Of a DNA stretch of 64,000 bases, positions 17,297 to 27,010 are shown piece after piece. Made by a program: the position numbers and the translations under genes. Every line of letters starts with the position of its first letter. The first letter of the stretch is position 1. The notes beneath the pieces were generated by a model. It made no database searches and had not been told where the DNA came from. It worked only from the letters and a program-made list of their open reading frames with translations. Origin of the DNA: Micromonospora thermarum (GTDB lineage Bacteria; Actinomycetota; Actinomycetes; Mycobacteriales; Micromonosporaceae). The stretch spans positions 124,001-188,000 of the forward strand of contig NZ_JAATEO010000005.1 in assembly GCF_012034245.1 (NCBI RefSeq), read 5' to 3'.

Positions 17297-18786
17297 CGCT
17301 CCGCGCCGGGCGCCGCCGAGATCATCTCATCCGGTACGGCGACCAGGTCGACACCCTCGGTCGCGGTGACCGTGGCGCGGACCAGGTCGCCGGGGCGCAG
17401 CGCGGCCAGGTCCACCCCGCCGCCGGGCGGCGCGACCAGGGTGGTCGAGCCGTCGACCTCGGGCGCCTGGTGCGCGGCGCGCCCCTCGACCACGCCCTCG
17501 TCGACCGAGTCGACCAGGACCTCCACCGTCGAGCCGAGCCGCTCCTCGGCCCGCTGGGCGCACAGCTCGTCGGCCAGGGCGCTGAGCTTGTCGTACCGCC
17601 GCTTGACGGTGGCTGCCGACACCTTGCCCGGCAGGCCGGCGGCCTCGGTGCCGTCCTCGTCGCTGTAGTCGAACACGCCGATCGCGTCCAGGCGCGCCTC
17701 GGTCAGGAAGCGCACCAGCTCGGCGACGTCGGCCCGGGTCTCCCCCGGGAAGCCGACGATGAAGTTGCTGCGGGCGCCGGCCTCCGGGGCCAGGGCCCGG
17801 GCGCTGCCCAGCAGTTCCAGGAAGCGGTCGGTGGAGCCGAAACGGCGCATCCGACGCAGGACCGGCTCGCTGGAGTGCTGGAAGGACAGGTCGAAGTACG
17901 CGGCGACGCCCGGCGTCGTGGCGATCACCTCGACCAGGCCGGGCCGGGTCTCGGCGGGCTGCAGGTAGCTCGCCCGCACCCGGACGATGCCGTCGATCGC
18001 GGCGAGCTGCGGCAGCAGCTTCTCCAGCGCCCGCGGGTCGCCGAGGTCCTTGCCGTACGAGGTGGAGTTCTCGCTGACCAGGACCAGCTCGCGCACCCCG
18101 GTCTTGGCCAGCCACTCGGCCTCGGCGAGCAGCTCGTCGGGTGTGCGGGAGACGAAGGCGCCGCGGAACGCGGGGATGGCGCAGAAGGCGCAGCGCCGGT
18201 CGCAGCCGCTGGCCAGCTTGAGGGAGGCGACCGGGCCGGTGTCCAGCCGGCGGCGCAGCACGGGCCGCAGGTGCGCGGGCGTGTGCTCGTCGGTCTCGAC
18301 GGCGGCGCGGGTGCCGTGGCCGGGCAGCGACACGGCCGCCTCCCGGCGCTTGACCGGGGTGAGCGGCAGCAGCTCCCGGCGGTCGCGCGGGGTGTGCGCG
18401 TCGACCGCCTCGCCGGCGAGCACCGAGCCCAGCCGGGCGGAGATGTCGGGGTAGTCGTCGAAGCTCAGCACCGCCTGCGCCTCGGGCAGGCTGTCGGCCA
18501 GCTCACGCCCGTACCGCTCGGCCATGCACCCGGCCGCCACCACCTTCGCGCCGGTGTCCGCGGCGGCGAGCAGGGTCTGGATCGAGTCCTGCTTGGCCTT
18601 CTCGACGAACCCGCAGGTGTTCACGACGACCACGTCGGCGCCCTCGCCGTCCGTCGTGACCTGCCACCCGTCGGCGTGCAGGCGGGCGGCCAGCTCCTCC
18701 GAGTCGACCTCGTTACGGGCGCAGCCCAGGGTCAGCAGGGCGACCCGACGGCCGTCGGCGAAAGAAGGGGAGGTGGCAGACACCAT
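17293..18786 (-). CDS. rimO: Ribosomal protein S12 methylthiotransferase
   Basis: A 497-aa radical-SAM enzyme that adds a methylthio group to the conserved Asp of ribosomal protein S12. The N-terminal MTTase domain supplies [30 protein letters not shown] and [10 protein letters not shown], whose three Cys hold the second 4Fe-4S cluster. The radical-SAM motif is CDRRCAFC (about residue 195). A C-terminal TRAM domain follows (about 425-490). The GARNE-type signature separates RimO from MiaB. It is the first gene of a rimO-pgsA-(cinA) unit, overlapping pgsA by 4 nt. Confidence 0.93.
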   Translation of the reverse strand: MVSATSPSFADGRRVALLTLGCARNEVDSEELAARLHADGWQVTTDGEGADVVVVNTCGFVEKAKQDSIQTLLAAADTGAKVVAAGCMAERYGRELADSLPEAQAVLSFDDYPDISARLGSVLAGEAVDAHTPRDRRELLPLTPVKRREAAVSLPGHGTRAAVETDEHTPAHLRPVLRRRLDTGPVASLKLASGCDRRCAFCAIPAFRGAFVSRTPDELLAEAEWLAKTGVRELVLVSENSTSYGKDLGDPRALEKLLPQLAAIDGIVRVRASYLQPAETRPGLVEVIATTPGVAAYFDLSFQHSSEPVLRRMRRFGSTDRFLELLGSARALAPEAGARSNFIVGFPGETRADVAELVRFLTEARLDAIGVFDYSDEDGTEAAGLPGKVSAATVKRRYDKLSALADELCAQRAEERLGSTVEVLVDSVDEGVVEGRAAHQAPEVDGSTTLVAPPGGGVDLAALRPGDLVRATVTATEGVDLVAVPDEMISAAPGAER

Positions 18787-18826
18787 CCGAGGGTACCGGG
18801 CCCGCGAGCGGCCGGGCAGGTCGGCG

Positions 18827-19747
18827 TCAGGCCGGGACGGCGGCGCGGACCAGGCGGTCGAGCAGGAAGACCTCGGTGCCGGCCAGGCCGGTCGAGCAGA
18901 AGAGGGAGATCTGGTCCGCGCCGGTCCGGCCGGGGACCGCGCCCGCCAGCACCGCGCCCAGGTCGCGCAACCGACCGGCGTACGGGTGCAGCGCGGCGAG
19001 CATCGGCGGGGCGTACGCCGCCGCCTGCGCGGGCGAGTCGGTGACCAGCAGGTCCGCCCGGTCGAGCAGGTCGGCGCCGAACTCCTGCCGGTCGACCTGC
19101 TTGAAGCCCACGGCGTTGACGTGCGTGCCCGGGGCGAGGTCGGCGGCGTCCAGCACCGGCGAGGTGCTCGTCGTGGCGAGCACCACGACGTCGCGCCCGG
19201 CCACGGCCGCCTCGGCCGATCCGACCGCGCGGGCGGGAATGCCCAGCTCGGCGCGGACGCGGGCGGCGAACGCCGCGCGCCGGGCGGCGGAGCGGCTGTG
19301 CACGGTCACCTCACGCAGCGGCCGGACCGCGGCGGCGGCCCACACCTGGGTCCACGCCTGCCGGCCGGAGCCGATCACGCCGAGGGTCACCGCGTCGGGG
19401 CGGGCCAGCGCGTCGACGGCGACCCCGCCCAACCCCCCGGTACGCCGGGATCCCAGCTCCTCCCCGACCGCGACCGCCCGGACGGCGCCGGTCCGCCCGT
19501 CGTGCAGCACCACGACCTGCTCGCTCTCCGGATGCCCGAAGGTGTCGTACGAGCGGTAGCCGTACCACTCGCCGACGAGGTGCCCGGCGGTGAGCACCAT
19601 CCGCCCTCCGCCGAGCGCGGCGGCGGCCCGGGGCGGGGCGACCAGCCGCCCTTCGTGGGCGGCCCGGAGCGCGTCCCGCATCGCCGCGACGGTCGTCGGG
19701 GCGTCCAGCGCGGCGGCGACCTCGGGGTCGGCGAAGAGCAGCGGCAT
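18827..19747 (-). CDS. Ornithine cyclodeaminase/mu-crystallin family protein
   Basis: A 306-aa NAD(P)-binding enzyme. The family reduces or cyclises amino-acid-derived imines (ornithine cyclodeaminase, alanine dehydrogenase, siderophore-precursor enzymes); the exact substrate cannot be read from sequence. The Rossmann glycine motif is [15 protein letters not shown] (about 120-134), preceded by [11 protein letters not shown]. Also seen: [12 protein letters not shown] with substrate-side residues and [11 protein letters not shown] near the C-terminus. I chose the ATG at 19747 ([10 protein letters not shown]) over two upstream starts, because a promoter-like sequence ends exactly 7 nt before it, fitting a leaderless mRNA. 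Confidence 0.75.
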   Translation of the reverse strand: MPLLFADPEVAAALDAPTTVAAMRDALRAAHEGRLVAPPRAAAALGGGRMVLTAGHLVGEWYGYRSYDTFGHPESEQVVVLHDGRTGAVRAVAVGEELGSRRTGGLGGVAVDALARPDAVTLGVIGSGRQAWTQVWAAAAVRPLREVTVHSRSAARRAAFAARVRAELGIPARAVGSAEAAVAGRDVVVLATTSTSPVLDAADLAPGTHVNAVGFKQVDRQEFGADLLDRADLLVTDSPAQAAAYAPPMLAALHPYAGRLRDLGAVLAGAVPGRTGADQISLFCSTGLAGTEVFLLDRLVRAAVPA

Positions 19748-19754
19748 ACCGGCC

Positions 19755-19785
19755 ATACTGCAAGTTGAAGTCAGGTTGAGGTCCA
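19755..19785 (-). promoter_or_regulatory. MerR-type promoter with 19-bp spacer
   Basis: On the minus strand, TGGACC (19785-19780) and CAGTAT (19760-19755) are separated by exactly 19 bp, the long spacing typical of MerR-family-activated promoters. The spacer holds TCAAC twice, 11 bp apart. The -10 ends 7 nt before the ATG at 19747, predicting a leaderless transcript. No merR gene is next to it. Confidence 0.4.
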
Positions 19786-19967
19786 CTCGCGGTGGTCGGG
19801 ATCACCGCTCCCGGATCGGCGCCGGTGCTACCGTCGTCGCCGGCGGCTCCGGCCGCCCCGGACGAGTGGTGGGCGTACCCGGTCAGGCCAAGACGCCCCG
19901 CGTGACCCGCAGAATCGACTCGTCCCGGCCCCCGCGGTCCGGGCGGCACCCCCACAGAGGTGACCCG

Positions 19968-20282
19968 ATGGCCTGGATCGTTCTGGTGATCTCCGGACTC
20001 CTGGAGACGGCGTGGGCGATCGCCCTCGACCGCAGCGCCGGCTTCAGCCGGCCCGTCCCGTCGGCGGTCTTCGCCGTCACCCTCGTGCTCAGCATGGCCG
20101 GCCTCGCGTACGCGCTGCGCGACATCCCTGTCGGCACCGGGTACGCGGTCTGGGTCGGCATCGGCGCGGTCGGCACCGCCGTCGTCGGCATGGTCGCGCT
20201 GAACGAGTCGGCCAGCCTGCCCCGGATCATCTGCCTGCTCCTGGTGGTCGCCGGCGTGGTCGGACTGAAGATCTACCACTGA
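19968..20282 (+). CDS. Small multidrug resistance (SMR) family transporter
   Basis: A 104-aa inner-membrane protein with four transmembrane helices, the size and layout of SMR exporters. It begins MAWIVLVISGLLETAWAIAL, with the essential membrane Glu (E14). YALRDIPVGTGYAVWVGIGA is the typical helix 2-3 region, and the sequence ends GVVGLKIYH. The pattern is closer to the SugE/Gdx guanidinium-exporter branch than to EmrE, but that split cannot be proved here. ATG at 19968 with AGAGGTG upstream. I looked for a guanidine riboswitch in the 220-bp leader and found no convincing consensus. Confidence 0.88.
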   Translation: MAWIVLVISGLLETAWAIALDRSAGFSRPVPSAVFAVTLVLSMAGLAYALRDIPVGTGYAVWVGIGAVGTAVVGMVALNESASLPRIICLLLVVAGVVGLKIYH

Positions 20283-20359
20283 CGCCGCCAGGCGTAGCCG
20301 CTGACCACAGTGGGTAGAGATCGGCCAGCACCGACATCTCACCCACCACGGAGGACATC

Positions 20360-20605
20360 ATGGCCGACATCCACAGCACCGCGCGCCCCCGCAGCAGCGC
20401 CGCCCGCGTCTGCACGATCCTGGGCTTCGTCTTCGCGGTCATCGCGATCCTGTTCCTCCCGCCGCTGTTCGGCCTGGCGGGCATCGCCCTGGGCGTCGTG
20501 GGCGCCGTCCTCGGCGACAAGCCACTGGGCTGGTACGCGGCCGGGGCCAGCCTGGCCGGCATGATCATCGGCATGCTGATCGGCGCGGCGCTCTACAGTT
20601 CCTGA
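20360..20605 (+). CDS. Small DUF4190-like membrane protein
   Basis: An 81-aa protein with two hydrophobic helices: TILGFVFAVIAILFLPPLFG (about 20-39) and a second pair of Gly-rich segments (LAGIALGVVGAVLG; AGMIIGMLIGAALY). This is the pattern of DUF4190-type small membrane proteins. ATG at 20360 with GGAGG seven bases upstream. Function unknown. It lies 77 bp after the SMR gene on the same strand and may share its transcript; a strong hairpin follows. Confidence 0.75.
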   Translation: MADIHSTARPRSSAARVCTILGFVFAVIAILFLPPLFGLAGIALGVVGAVLGDKPLGWYAAGASLAGMIIGMLIGAALYSS

Positions 20606-20621
20606 CCCACTCCGCTCCCCC

Positions 20622-20661
20622 GACGCCACGGGCCCGCCGTACCCGGCAGGCCCGTGGCGTC
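20622..20661. terminator. Bidirectional terminator hairpin
   Basis: A perfect 13-bp stem (GACGCCACGGGCC / GGCCCGTGGCGTC) encloses a second small stem (GCCG-TACC-CGGC). It starts 17 nt after the DUF4190-like gene and lies between convergent genes (ftsK ends at 20774), so it can serve both strands. Confidence 0.65.
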
Positions 20662-20773
20662 GTCGTGTCGCGGTCCGTGCGGCTCGGGCCCGGCGGCCGG
20701 CCGGAGCGAGCCCGCCGCCCGCGCGTGCCGGCCCGACGGGTCCGGCCCGGCGCACCGCGACCCGGGGCCGTCG

Positions 20774-23700
20774 TCACTCGTCGCCGCCGCGCAGACCGGC
20801 CAGGACCTCCTCCAGCTCGTCCGGCTTGACGAGCACGTCGCGGGCCTTGGAGCCCTCGGAGGGGCCGACCACACCGCGCGTCTCCATCAGGTCCATCAGC
20901 CGGCCGGCCTTGGCGAAACCCACGCGCAGCTTGCGCTGGAGCATCGACGTCGAGCCGAACTGCGAGGTCACCACCAGCTCGACCGCCTGCACCAGCAGGT
21001 CCAGGTCCTCGCCGATGTCCTCGTCGATCTTCTTCTTGCTCTCCTGCGCCACCGTCAGCACGTCCGGCCGGAACTCCGGCTCGCGCTGGTCCTTGCAGAA
21101 CTTCACCACGTCGGAGATCTCGCGCTCGGTCACCCAGGCGCCCTGGATGCGGATCGGCTTCGACGCGCCCATCGGCAGGAAGAGGCCGTCACCGCGGCCG
21201 AGCAGCTTCTCCGCGCCGGGCTGGTCCAGGATGACCCGGGAGTCGGCCAGCGAGGACGTCGCGAAGGCCAGCCGGGACGGGACGTTGGCCTTGATCAGGC
21301 CGGTGACGACGTCGACCGACGGGCGCTGGGTGGCGAGCACCAGGTGGATGCCGGCGGCCCGGGCGAGCTGGGTGATCCGGACGATGGAGTCCTCGACGTC
21401 GCGGGGGGCGACCATCATCAGGTCGGCCAGCTCGTCGACGATCACCAGCAGGTACGGGTACGGCCGCAGCTCCCGCTCGCTGCCCGGCGGTGCCTTGATC
21501 TCGCCGTTGCGGACCTTGCGGTTGAAGTCGTCGATGTGCCGGACCCCGTTGGCGGCGAGGTCGTCGTAGCGCATGTCCATCTCGCGGACGACCCACTCCA
21601 GCGAGTCCGCCGCCTTCTTGGCGTTGGTCACGATCGGCGTGACCAGGTGCGGGATCCCCTCGTAGCTGGTCAGCTCGACCCGCTTCGGATCGACCAGCAG
21701 CAGGCGTACCTCGTCGGGGGTGGCCCGGGTGAGGATCGAGACCAGCAGCGAGTTCAGCAGGCTGGAGTTATGGGTGGGAACGAGGGTGCGACCGGCCAGA
21801 AATAGACGACTTGGGCTGTCCACCTGGATGCACCGCACCGGGACCGACGGCACCGGTCGCACATCCACGATGTAGCGCCGTGAGGTGCTCGGACGGCTCT
21901 CCGTCACCTGACGGACCAGCTTCCTGGTGAGCCGGAAGACCTTGTCCTTCGGGGTGAAGCGGATGCGGTAACAGGTCGAGGTCGCACTGTGCCTGCCCTT
22001 GACCTGCCTCGTGGTCATGGTCGCCTGGTAACCCAGGCCGAGGACGAGGTCGAGGGCGTCGTGGGCGAGCCGTTCGCAAGTAAGTGCAAGCTCGACGCCG
22101 CCGCGCTTCGACACCGTACCGTCGGTGTCCAACAAACCAGCGAGCAACGCCCTCCGCTGGTTCTCGGACGCGCGCAGATAGGCCGGCGGGATGTGCTTTT
22201 CACCGATCTCCCGGAAGAGCGCCCGCATCGTGCGGTACGGCCCACGATCCTGGACCTCTACCGAGTGTGGCTGCGGGTCGCCCGCTGGCAGCCCCGCCTT
22301 GCCTGCGAGGTAGACGGCAGTGGCGGAGACCCCGACCCGTCGGGCTGCGGCTGGCCCGCTGACGCCGCGTGCAACCAGGCGCAACGCTTCCAGGACACGG
22401 AGCTCGCGTTCCTGCCGATTGGAGATCGTGTATTGGATCCGACCGCTGGGTTGTCTGATGACCTCGTAACCATCCAGCCGGATCTGATCCAGGATCTCGT
22501 CGTCAGCACAGGTGAAGCCGGCCGTGCCTGTTGTCCCGTCCCCCAACCAGCAGCCCAGGGTGTACGGCGCGATCGGCAGCTCCCGCTCGGGGCAGACCAA
22601 CGGCCCAGCCACGTCGACCGCGTGGTTCGCCCACTCGCCGTTTGGGCCGACGCGCAGGCTCTCCGCGATCTCCCGGGTCGTCACCGTCCCTTCATCATGG
22701 CGCTTCCTACCGACGGATCGGCCAGCGGCAAGGACCCGCTGGCACAGCGCCTTATAGACGCGGTGGCGGGAGTAGGTCGGCACCCATCGGGTGATCCGGC
22801 GACCGCCACGGTGGTAGGGCGTTCGGGCGAGCGTCTGCTCCTTCGGCACCTCCTGGAGCACCCGGGAGACGACGTTCCGGAACTGCTCGCCGAGATCCGT
22901 CACCACCTCGCTAGTGGATACCGGTCGATCAGGCTCGCTCAGCACCTCTCGAGTCCGACGTGAGACCAGCTCACGGTCAGCCTCCGCCCAGTAGGAACCA
23001 TCCGTCCATCGGTGCCTGCGCTGCGTGCGCCCGGCCCGGGTCGTCGTCCGCCACTCGTGGCTAGCGTCGGCCACGATGACCGTGCCGTCGGAGAACTCGA
23101 CCTCGTAGCACGGGCGACCATGCATGACAGGGGTCGCCGCGACCACGTTGCACGGCCTCCCCTCCTCGTCGAACACCTGGTCGCCCACAGCGAGGTCACC
23201 CATCGTGGACCACCCGGCTGACGTGGCGATCGGCGTATCCAGGGCTAGAGCCTTACCGGCTCCCGTCGCGCCTGCCACGAGAATGTGCGGCATCTTCGCG
23301 AGGTTGGCCACCACGTAGCCACCCTCGATGTCCTTGCCGAGCGCCACCACCATCGGGTGGTGGTCGCTGGTGGCCGTCCGGGAGCGCAGCACGTCGCCGA
23401 GCGCCACGTTCTCCGGGTCGGTGTTCGGGATCTCCACGCCGACCGCGCTCTTGCCGGGGATCGGGCTGAGGATCCGGACGTCCGGTGACTTCACCGCGTA
23501 CGCGATGTTGCGGGAGAGCTGGGTGATCCGCTCGACCTTGACGCCCGGGCCCAGCTCGACCTCGTACCGGGTAACCGTCGGGCCCCGGGTGAAGCCGGTG
23601 ACCGCGGCGTCCACGTCGAACTGGTCGAAGACGCCGGTCAGGGCGGCGATCACCTCGTCGTTGGCCTTGCTCCGGGTCTTCGGGGCGGCGCCGCTGCCCA

Positions 23701-24712
23701 ACAGGTTCGCCGGGGGCAACGTGTAGTCGCCGGCCAGCCCGGTCAGGGCGAGCTGCTCGGCCCGCGTGGGCAGCGGCGAGTGCTCGGGCGGCTCGGCCGG
23801 CTTGCGGCTGGCCGGCACCTTTGCCGGCGGCTTGCGGGGCAGCACGAGCGTCTCCTGGAGGTCGGCACCCTCCAGGTCGTCGTCGAAGTCGTCCGGGTCC
23901 AGCGGGGGCGGCATCCGCTTCGCCGGGCGCCGGCGGGCCGGCTTGTCGGCCGCCTCCTCGGCGTCCTCGGCCGGCGGGGTGCCGACCACCGCGCCGGCCA
24001 GGAGGCCCAGCCGCTCGGGGATCTTGTTGATCGGCGTGGCGGTGACCACCAGCAGACCGAAGACCAGCAGCAGGACGAGCAGCGGAACCGCCACCCAGGC
24101 GGTCACGGCGCGCTCCAGCAGGCTACCGACGCCCGCGCCGACCAGGCCGCCGGCGAAGTCCCGCTGGACCGGATCCACCGGGTCCTGCCCGATGTGGAGC
24201 ATCGCGGCGGTGGCGACCAGCATGGAGCCCCAGCCGACCAGGCCGCGGCCGCGGTGCTCGGGATCGGCCGGCTGCCGCATCAGCCGCCAGGCACCGATCA
24301 TCAGCAGCACCGGCACCACGATGGCGATGGCGCCGAGGAAGAGCCGGACACTGTCGGCCAGCCGCTGGCCCACCGGCCCCGCACCGGAGAACCAGATGCC
24401 GACCGCGCTGAGCAGGGCGAGGCCGAGCACCAGCAGCCCGGCCCCGTCGCGGCGGTGCTCCGGGTCGAGATCACGGGCCGAGGCGGCCTGCCGGCCGACT
24501 GCGCGGAACCCCCAGCCCACACCGTGCGCCAAGCCCATCCACAGTGCACCGAGGGCACGGCCGAGGTAGGCGGCGGGGCCCGGACGGGTGGCCGTGGTGC
24601 GCCGCCGGGCCGGCGTACGGGCCTTCTTCGCTGGCTGACGGGCACGGTTGTTCGTGGTGCCACGCGGCGACGCGCCGCGCCGCCGGCTCGCCTGAGAGGT
24701 ACGGCCCGCCAT
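20774..24712 (-). CDS. ftsK: FtsK/SpoIIIE DNA translocase precursor, intein-containing
   Basis: A 1312-aa precursor; removal of the 495-aa intein (residues 488-982) would leave an 817-aa translocase that pumps DNA at the division septum. Host parts: a basic N-terminus; about four transmembrane helices (residues about 65-215); an acidic/proline linker; the motor domain with Walker A split as GATGAGK|S; Walker B region [13 protein letters not shown]; and the C-terminal winged-helix gamma domain ([39 protein letters not shown]) that reads polar DNA motifs. ATG at 24712. It cannot bind ATP until the intein splices, so splicing is essential if this is the only FtsK. It is convergent with the small membrane gene at 20360. 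Confidence 0.95.
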   Translation of the reverse strand: MAGRTSQASRRRGASPRGTTNNRARQPAKKARTPARRRTTATRPGPAAYLGRALGALWMGLAHGVGWGFRAVGRQAASARDLDPEHRRDGAGLLVLGLALLSAVGIWFSGAGPVGQRLADSVRLFLGAIAIVVPVLLMIGAWRLMRQPADPEHRGRGLVGWGSMLVATAAMLHIGQDPVDPVQRDFAGGLVGAGVGSLLERAVTAWVAVPLLVLLLVFGLLVVTATPINKIPERLGLLAGAVVGTPPAEDAEEAADKPARRRPAKRMPPPLDPDDFDDDLEGADLQETLVLPRKPPAKVPASRKPAEPPEHSPLPTRAEQLALTGLAGDYTLPPANLLGSGAAPKTRSKANDEVIAALTGVFDQFDVDAAVTGFTRGPTVTRYEVELGPGVKVERITQLSRNIAYAVKSPDVRILSPIPGKSAVGVEIPNTDPENVALGDVLRSRTATSDHHPMVVALGKDIEGGYVVANLAKMPHILVAGATGAGKALALDTPIATSAGWSTMGDLAVGDQVFDEEGRPCNVVAATPVMHGRPCYEVEFSDGTVIVADASHEWRTTTRAGRTQRRHRWTDGSYWAEADRELVSRRTREVLSEPDRPVSTSEVVTDLGEQFRNVVSRVLQEVPKEQTLARTPYHRGGRRITRWVPTYSRHRVYKALCQRVLAAGRSVGRKRHDEGTVTTREIAESLRVGPNGEWANHAVDVAGPLVCPERELPIAPYTLGCWLGDGTTGTAGFTCADDEILDQIRLDGYEVIRQPSGRIQYTISNRQERELRVLEALRLVARGVSGPAAARRVGVSATAVYLAGKAGLPAGDPQPHSVEVQDRGPYRTMRALFREIGEKHIPPAYLRASENQRRALLAGLLDTDGTVSKRGGVELALTCERLAHDALDLVLGLGYQATMTTRQVKGRHSATSTCYRIRFTPKDKVFRLTRKLVRQVTESRPSTSRRYIVDVRPVPSVPVRCIQVDSPSRLFLAGRTLVPTHNSSLLNSLLVSILTRATPDEVRLLLVDPKRVELTSYEGIPHLVTPIVTNAKKAADSLEWVVREMDMRYDDLAANGVRHIDDFNRKVRNGEIKAPPGSERELRPYPYLLVIVDELADLMMVAPRDVEDSIVRITQLARAAGIHLVLATQRPSVDVVTGLIKANVPSRLAFATSSLADSRVILDQPGAEKLLGRGDGLFLPMGASKPIRIQGAWVTEREISDVVKFCKDQREPEFRPDVLTVAQESKKKIDEDIGEDLDLLVQAVELVVTSQFGSTSMLQRKLRVGFAKAGRLMDLMETRGVVGPSEGSKARDVLVKPDELEEVLAGLRGGDE
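21767..23251 (-). mobile_element. Class 3-type intein with LAGLIDADG homing endonuclease in ftsK
   Basis: A 495-aa in-frame intein between Lys487 and Ser983 of the precursor. Block A reads [20 protein letters not shown], so position 1 is Ala, not Cys or Ser. The class 3 triplet is present: Trp67 in block B (ADASHEW), Cys474 in block F (VRCIQVDSP) and Thr493 before the terminal His-Asn (VPTHN); +1 is Ser. In class 3 the block F Cys starts splicing. The endonuclease has both acidic motifs, LGCWLGDGT (about 230) and [12 protein letters not shown] (about 368), with an inserted helix-turn-helix-like stretch between ([20 protein letters not shown]). Codon choice looks less GC-biased than the host gene, consistent with transfer. 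Confidence 0.93.
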
Positions 24713-24824
24713 AGCATCAACTTAACGGCGGTACCCGGCAGATCGCCGCTTTTCCGGGTCGTGTCCGCGCGTCGTCGTGCGAATCCGCCGCCGGTCGTGA
24801 TATCCGCCTCAGAAGGGATGCCCC

Positions 24825-25301
24825 ATGGCGTCGCCGATCGCGGACGGTGCGGACCGCCCCCAGGCCGGGTACCCGGGCGCGCTGCGCCCGCTGACCGGCG
24901 AGCTGATCGCCACCGTGCTCGCCGGCCGGGGGTACGCGATCGAGACCGACCCGGCCGGCGACCTGGTCGGCCGGTGGGCCGACAGCCTAATCTGGTTCCT
25001 CCGCCCGGGCGCCGCCGGGGAGCTGCTCCAGGTGCGCACGGTGTTGGCGCCGACGTTCGCCATCGAGTACGTGCCGGCGCTGCACGCCTTCTGCAACGCG
25101 TGGAACCACGACCGGCTCTGGCCGAAGGCGTTCGTGCACGTCGAGGACGACGGGCGGGCCCGCGTCTGCGGCGAGGTCATCACCGACCTGGAGCACGGGG
25201 TGACCCCGCACCAGCTCGACCGGCTGCTCCACTGCGGCATCTCCACCGGCTGCGAGCTCGCCGCCGAGGTGGCCCGCCTGCCCGGCGGGGTGCTGCCGTG
25301 A
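24825..25301 (+). CDS. YbjN-domain protein
   Basis: A 158-aa soluble protein resembling the YbjN/type III secretion chaperone-like fold. It has ETDPAGDLVGRWADSLIWF, LLQVRTVLAPTFAIEY and the signature FCNAWNHDRLWPKAFVHVED. ATG at 24825 with AGAAGGG eight bases upstream; an out-of-frame ATG lies between. Its stop overlaps the next gene's GTG by 4 nt. That neighbour carries the same domain at its C-terminus, so the two are tandem paralogues, probably acting together. Biochemical role unknown. Confidence 0.75.
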   Translation: MASPIADGADRPQAGYPGALRPLTGELIATVLAGRGYAIETDPAGDLVGRWADSLIWFLRPGAAGELLQVRTVLAPTFAIEYVPALHAFCNAWNHDRLWPKAFVHVEDDGRARVCGEVITDLEHGVTPHQLDRLLHCGISTGCELAAEVARLPGGVLP

Positions 25302-26938
25302 CCGGGCAGCCCGGCGGCCGGGGGCTGGAGGAGTTCGGCTGGCCGGGGTGGCTGCCCGGACGCCGCCGGCCGGAACGGGACCGCCGCGCCCTCGCCGAGG
25401 AGCTGGCCGACATCCGGGACTCCCCCGACGGCGAGACGCGCAGCGCGGAGCTGGAACGGATCGCGGCGCGCGCCGACGCGGCCGGTGACGACCGCTCCGC
25501 GCTGGACGCCCGGCTCGCACTGATCGAGTCGTACCTGCTGCACGGCCAGCGGTGGCGCCTGGTCGAGCCGGTCCGCCGCTGCCTCGCCGCCGCCGACCGC
25601 CGGCCCGACCTGCTGCCACCCGGTGGCCGGGAGGTGCTGTCGCGGTACCAGCGGTACGCCGTGGAGGCCCTGCTGGGCAGCTCGCGCGTCGGGCTGGACC
25701 AGGCCCGTGCCCTGCTCGACGACCTCGCCGCCGGCGACGCCCCGGTGGTCGCCGAACTCCGCTGCCGGATCGCCGACCACCTCGGTGACGAGCCGGCCGC
25801 CCGGTCCTGGTACGACCGCTGGGCGGCCGCCGCGCCCGACCCGGCCGACGGCTGCCCGGAGTGCGCCCGCGTACGACGGGCGGAGCTGCTCGCCGGATGG
25901 GGCGACTGGCGGGCGGCGCTGGACGAGCTCGCCGACGCCGGAGGGCCGGACTGCACCGAGGCGCCCGAGCGGGTGCTCACCGCCGGCATGCTGCCGTGGC
26001 TGCGGGCCGGCGAGCCGGAGCGGGCCGTGGCGGCGCACGTCCGGGCGTACCGGCGGCACCGGCACGAGCGGGCCGCCTTCCCGTACCTCGCGGCCCACCT
26101 GCGCTTCTGCGCCCTCGCCGGGCATCCCGGCCGCGGGCTGGACATCCTCGCCGAGCGGTTGCCGAGCCTCGACCACGCCGACGACGAGTTGTCCGCGATG
26201 GAGTTCGCGGCGGCCGGCGCGCTGGTGTGCGCCGTCGCGACGGACGCGGGGCTGGACGCGCGGACCGTGCACCGGCCGGCGTCCGGGTCGCGACCCGCCG
26301 CCGACCTGGACGTCGAGGCGCTCGGCACCGCTCTGCTCGACCTGGCCACCGGCCTGGCCGGCAGCTTCGACGCCCGCAACGGCACCGGTCACCAGTCCGG
26401 GCGGATCGCGTCCTGGTTGGCCGAGCGGACGCGGGCCGAGCAGATGCTTGTCGCTCCCGTCCCGTGGCCCCCCGACTGGCCCGAGGACGACGGTCCGCCG
26501 GACGACGGGCTGGCCGACGACCTGCCGGACGACAGGCCGGTCCCCCTGAGCCTGGCGCTCGTCACCGCCGCCCTGGAGCGGCGCGGCGACCGGTACGTGG
26601 TGGACGCCGCCGACACCGTCGTCGGGCGCTGGGGCGAGGCGCTCATCCAGGTGCGGCGGGCCGGCGAGCGCGGCGAGATCCTGCACGTCCGCACCGTGGC
26701 CAGCCGCCGGCTCCCGGCGTCGCGGCGGGCCGAGGCGTACGCGTTCTGCAACTCCTGGAACCAGGACCGGCTGCTGCCGACCGCGTACGTGCACGACTCC
26801 GGGGCCGAGCTGGTGCTGGCCGGGGACGTCAGCACGGACCTGTCGCACGGGGTGGCCCCGGTCCAGCTGGACGTGCTGCTGGAGTCGGCGGTACGCACCG
26901 GCTCGGCGTACGCCGACGCGGTGGCCGCGCTGCCCTGA
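25298..26938 (+). CDS. Helical-repeat protein with C-terminal YbjN domain
   Basis: A 546-aa soluble protein. Residues about 25-390 are helical and TPR-like (AELERIAARADAAGDDRSAL; YDRWAAAAPDPADGCPECAR; AGEPERAVAAHVRAYRRH). An acidic linker (PDWPEDDGPPDDGLADDLPD) leads to a YbjN domain (about 420-546) with FCNSWNQDRLLPTAYVHDSG, clearly homologous to the upstream 158-aa protein. The GTG at 25298 overlaps the upstream stop (GTGA). A paired Cys motif, CPEC (about 188), could bind metal. I infer a scaffold that presents or dimerises with its small partner; no enzyme motif is seen. Confidence 0.7.
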   Translation: MTGQPGGRGLEEFGWPGWLPGRRRPERDRRALAEELADIRDSPDGETRSAELERIAARADAAGDDRSALDARLALIESYLLHGQRWRLVEPVRRCLAAADRRPDLLPPGGREVLSRYQRYAVEALLGSSRVGLDQARALLDDLAAGDAPVVAELRCRIADHLGDEPAARSWYDRWAAAAPDPADGCPECARVRRAELLAGWGDWRAALDELADAGGPDCTEAPERVLTAGMLPWLRAGEPERAVAAHVRAYRRHRHERAAFPYLAAHLRFCALAGHPGRGLDILAERLPSLDHADDELSAMEFAAAGALVCAVATDAGLDARTVHRPASGSRPAADLDVEALGTALLDLATGLAGSFDARNGTGHQSGRIASWLAERTRAEQMLVAPVPWPPDWPEDDGPPDDGLADDLPDDRPVPLSLALVTAALERRGDRYVVDAADTVVGRWGEALIQVRRAGERGEILHVRTVASRRLPASRRAEAYAFCNSWNQDRLLPTAYVHDSGAELVLAGDVSTDLSHGVAPVQLDVLLESAVRTGSAYADAVAALP

Positions 26939-26944
26939 CCGTTT

Positions 26945-27010
26945 CCTCTCATGATGCGGGAATTAGCTCATGGTCGGATGTCCCACCTTGCGGTGGGACA
27001 GTCCCGGTCT
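26945..27010 (-). ncRNA. Candidate omega/reRNA scaffold at the 3' end of the TnpB remnant
   Basis: The last codons of tnpB contain a perfect 8-bp hairpin with a GCAA loop (GTCCCACC GCAA GGTGGGAC, 26999-26980). IS200/IS605 elements place their TnpB guide RNA over this 3' region. With TnpB broken here, any such RNA would have no local partner. The call rests on position and the hairpin only. Confidence 0.25.

Noticed and set aside
19786-19967. Possible guanidine riboswitch upstream of the SMR transporter
   Set aside because: The position would suit one, but I could not find the conserved ykkC blocks or paired ACGR loops of the mini-ykkC class. An Infernal search with the guanidine riboswitch models would decide.
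21767-23251. Reading the ftsK insert as an ordinary class 1 intein
   Set aside because: Position 1 is Ala with no Cys or Ser, while the Trp/Cys/Thr set of class 3 is complete.
24818-24820. ATG seven bases before the YbjN gene start as an alternative start
   Set aside because: It is out of frame with the conserved protein; the ATG at 24825 is in frame with good spacing from AGAAGGG.
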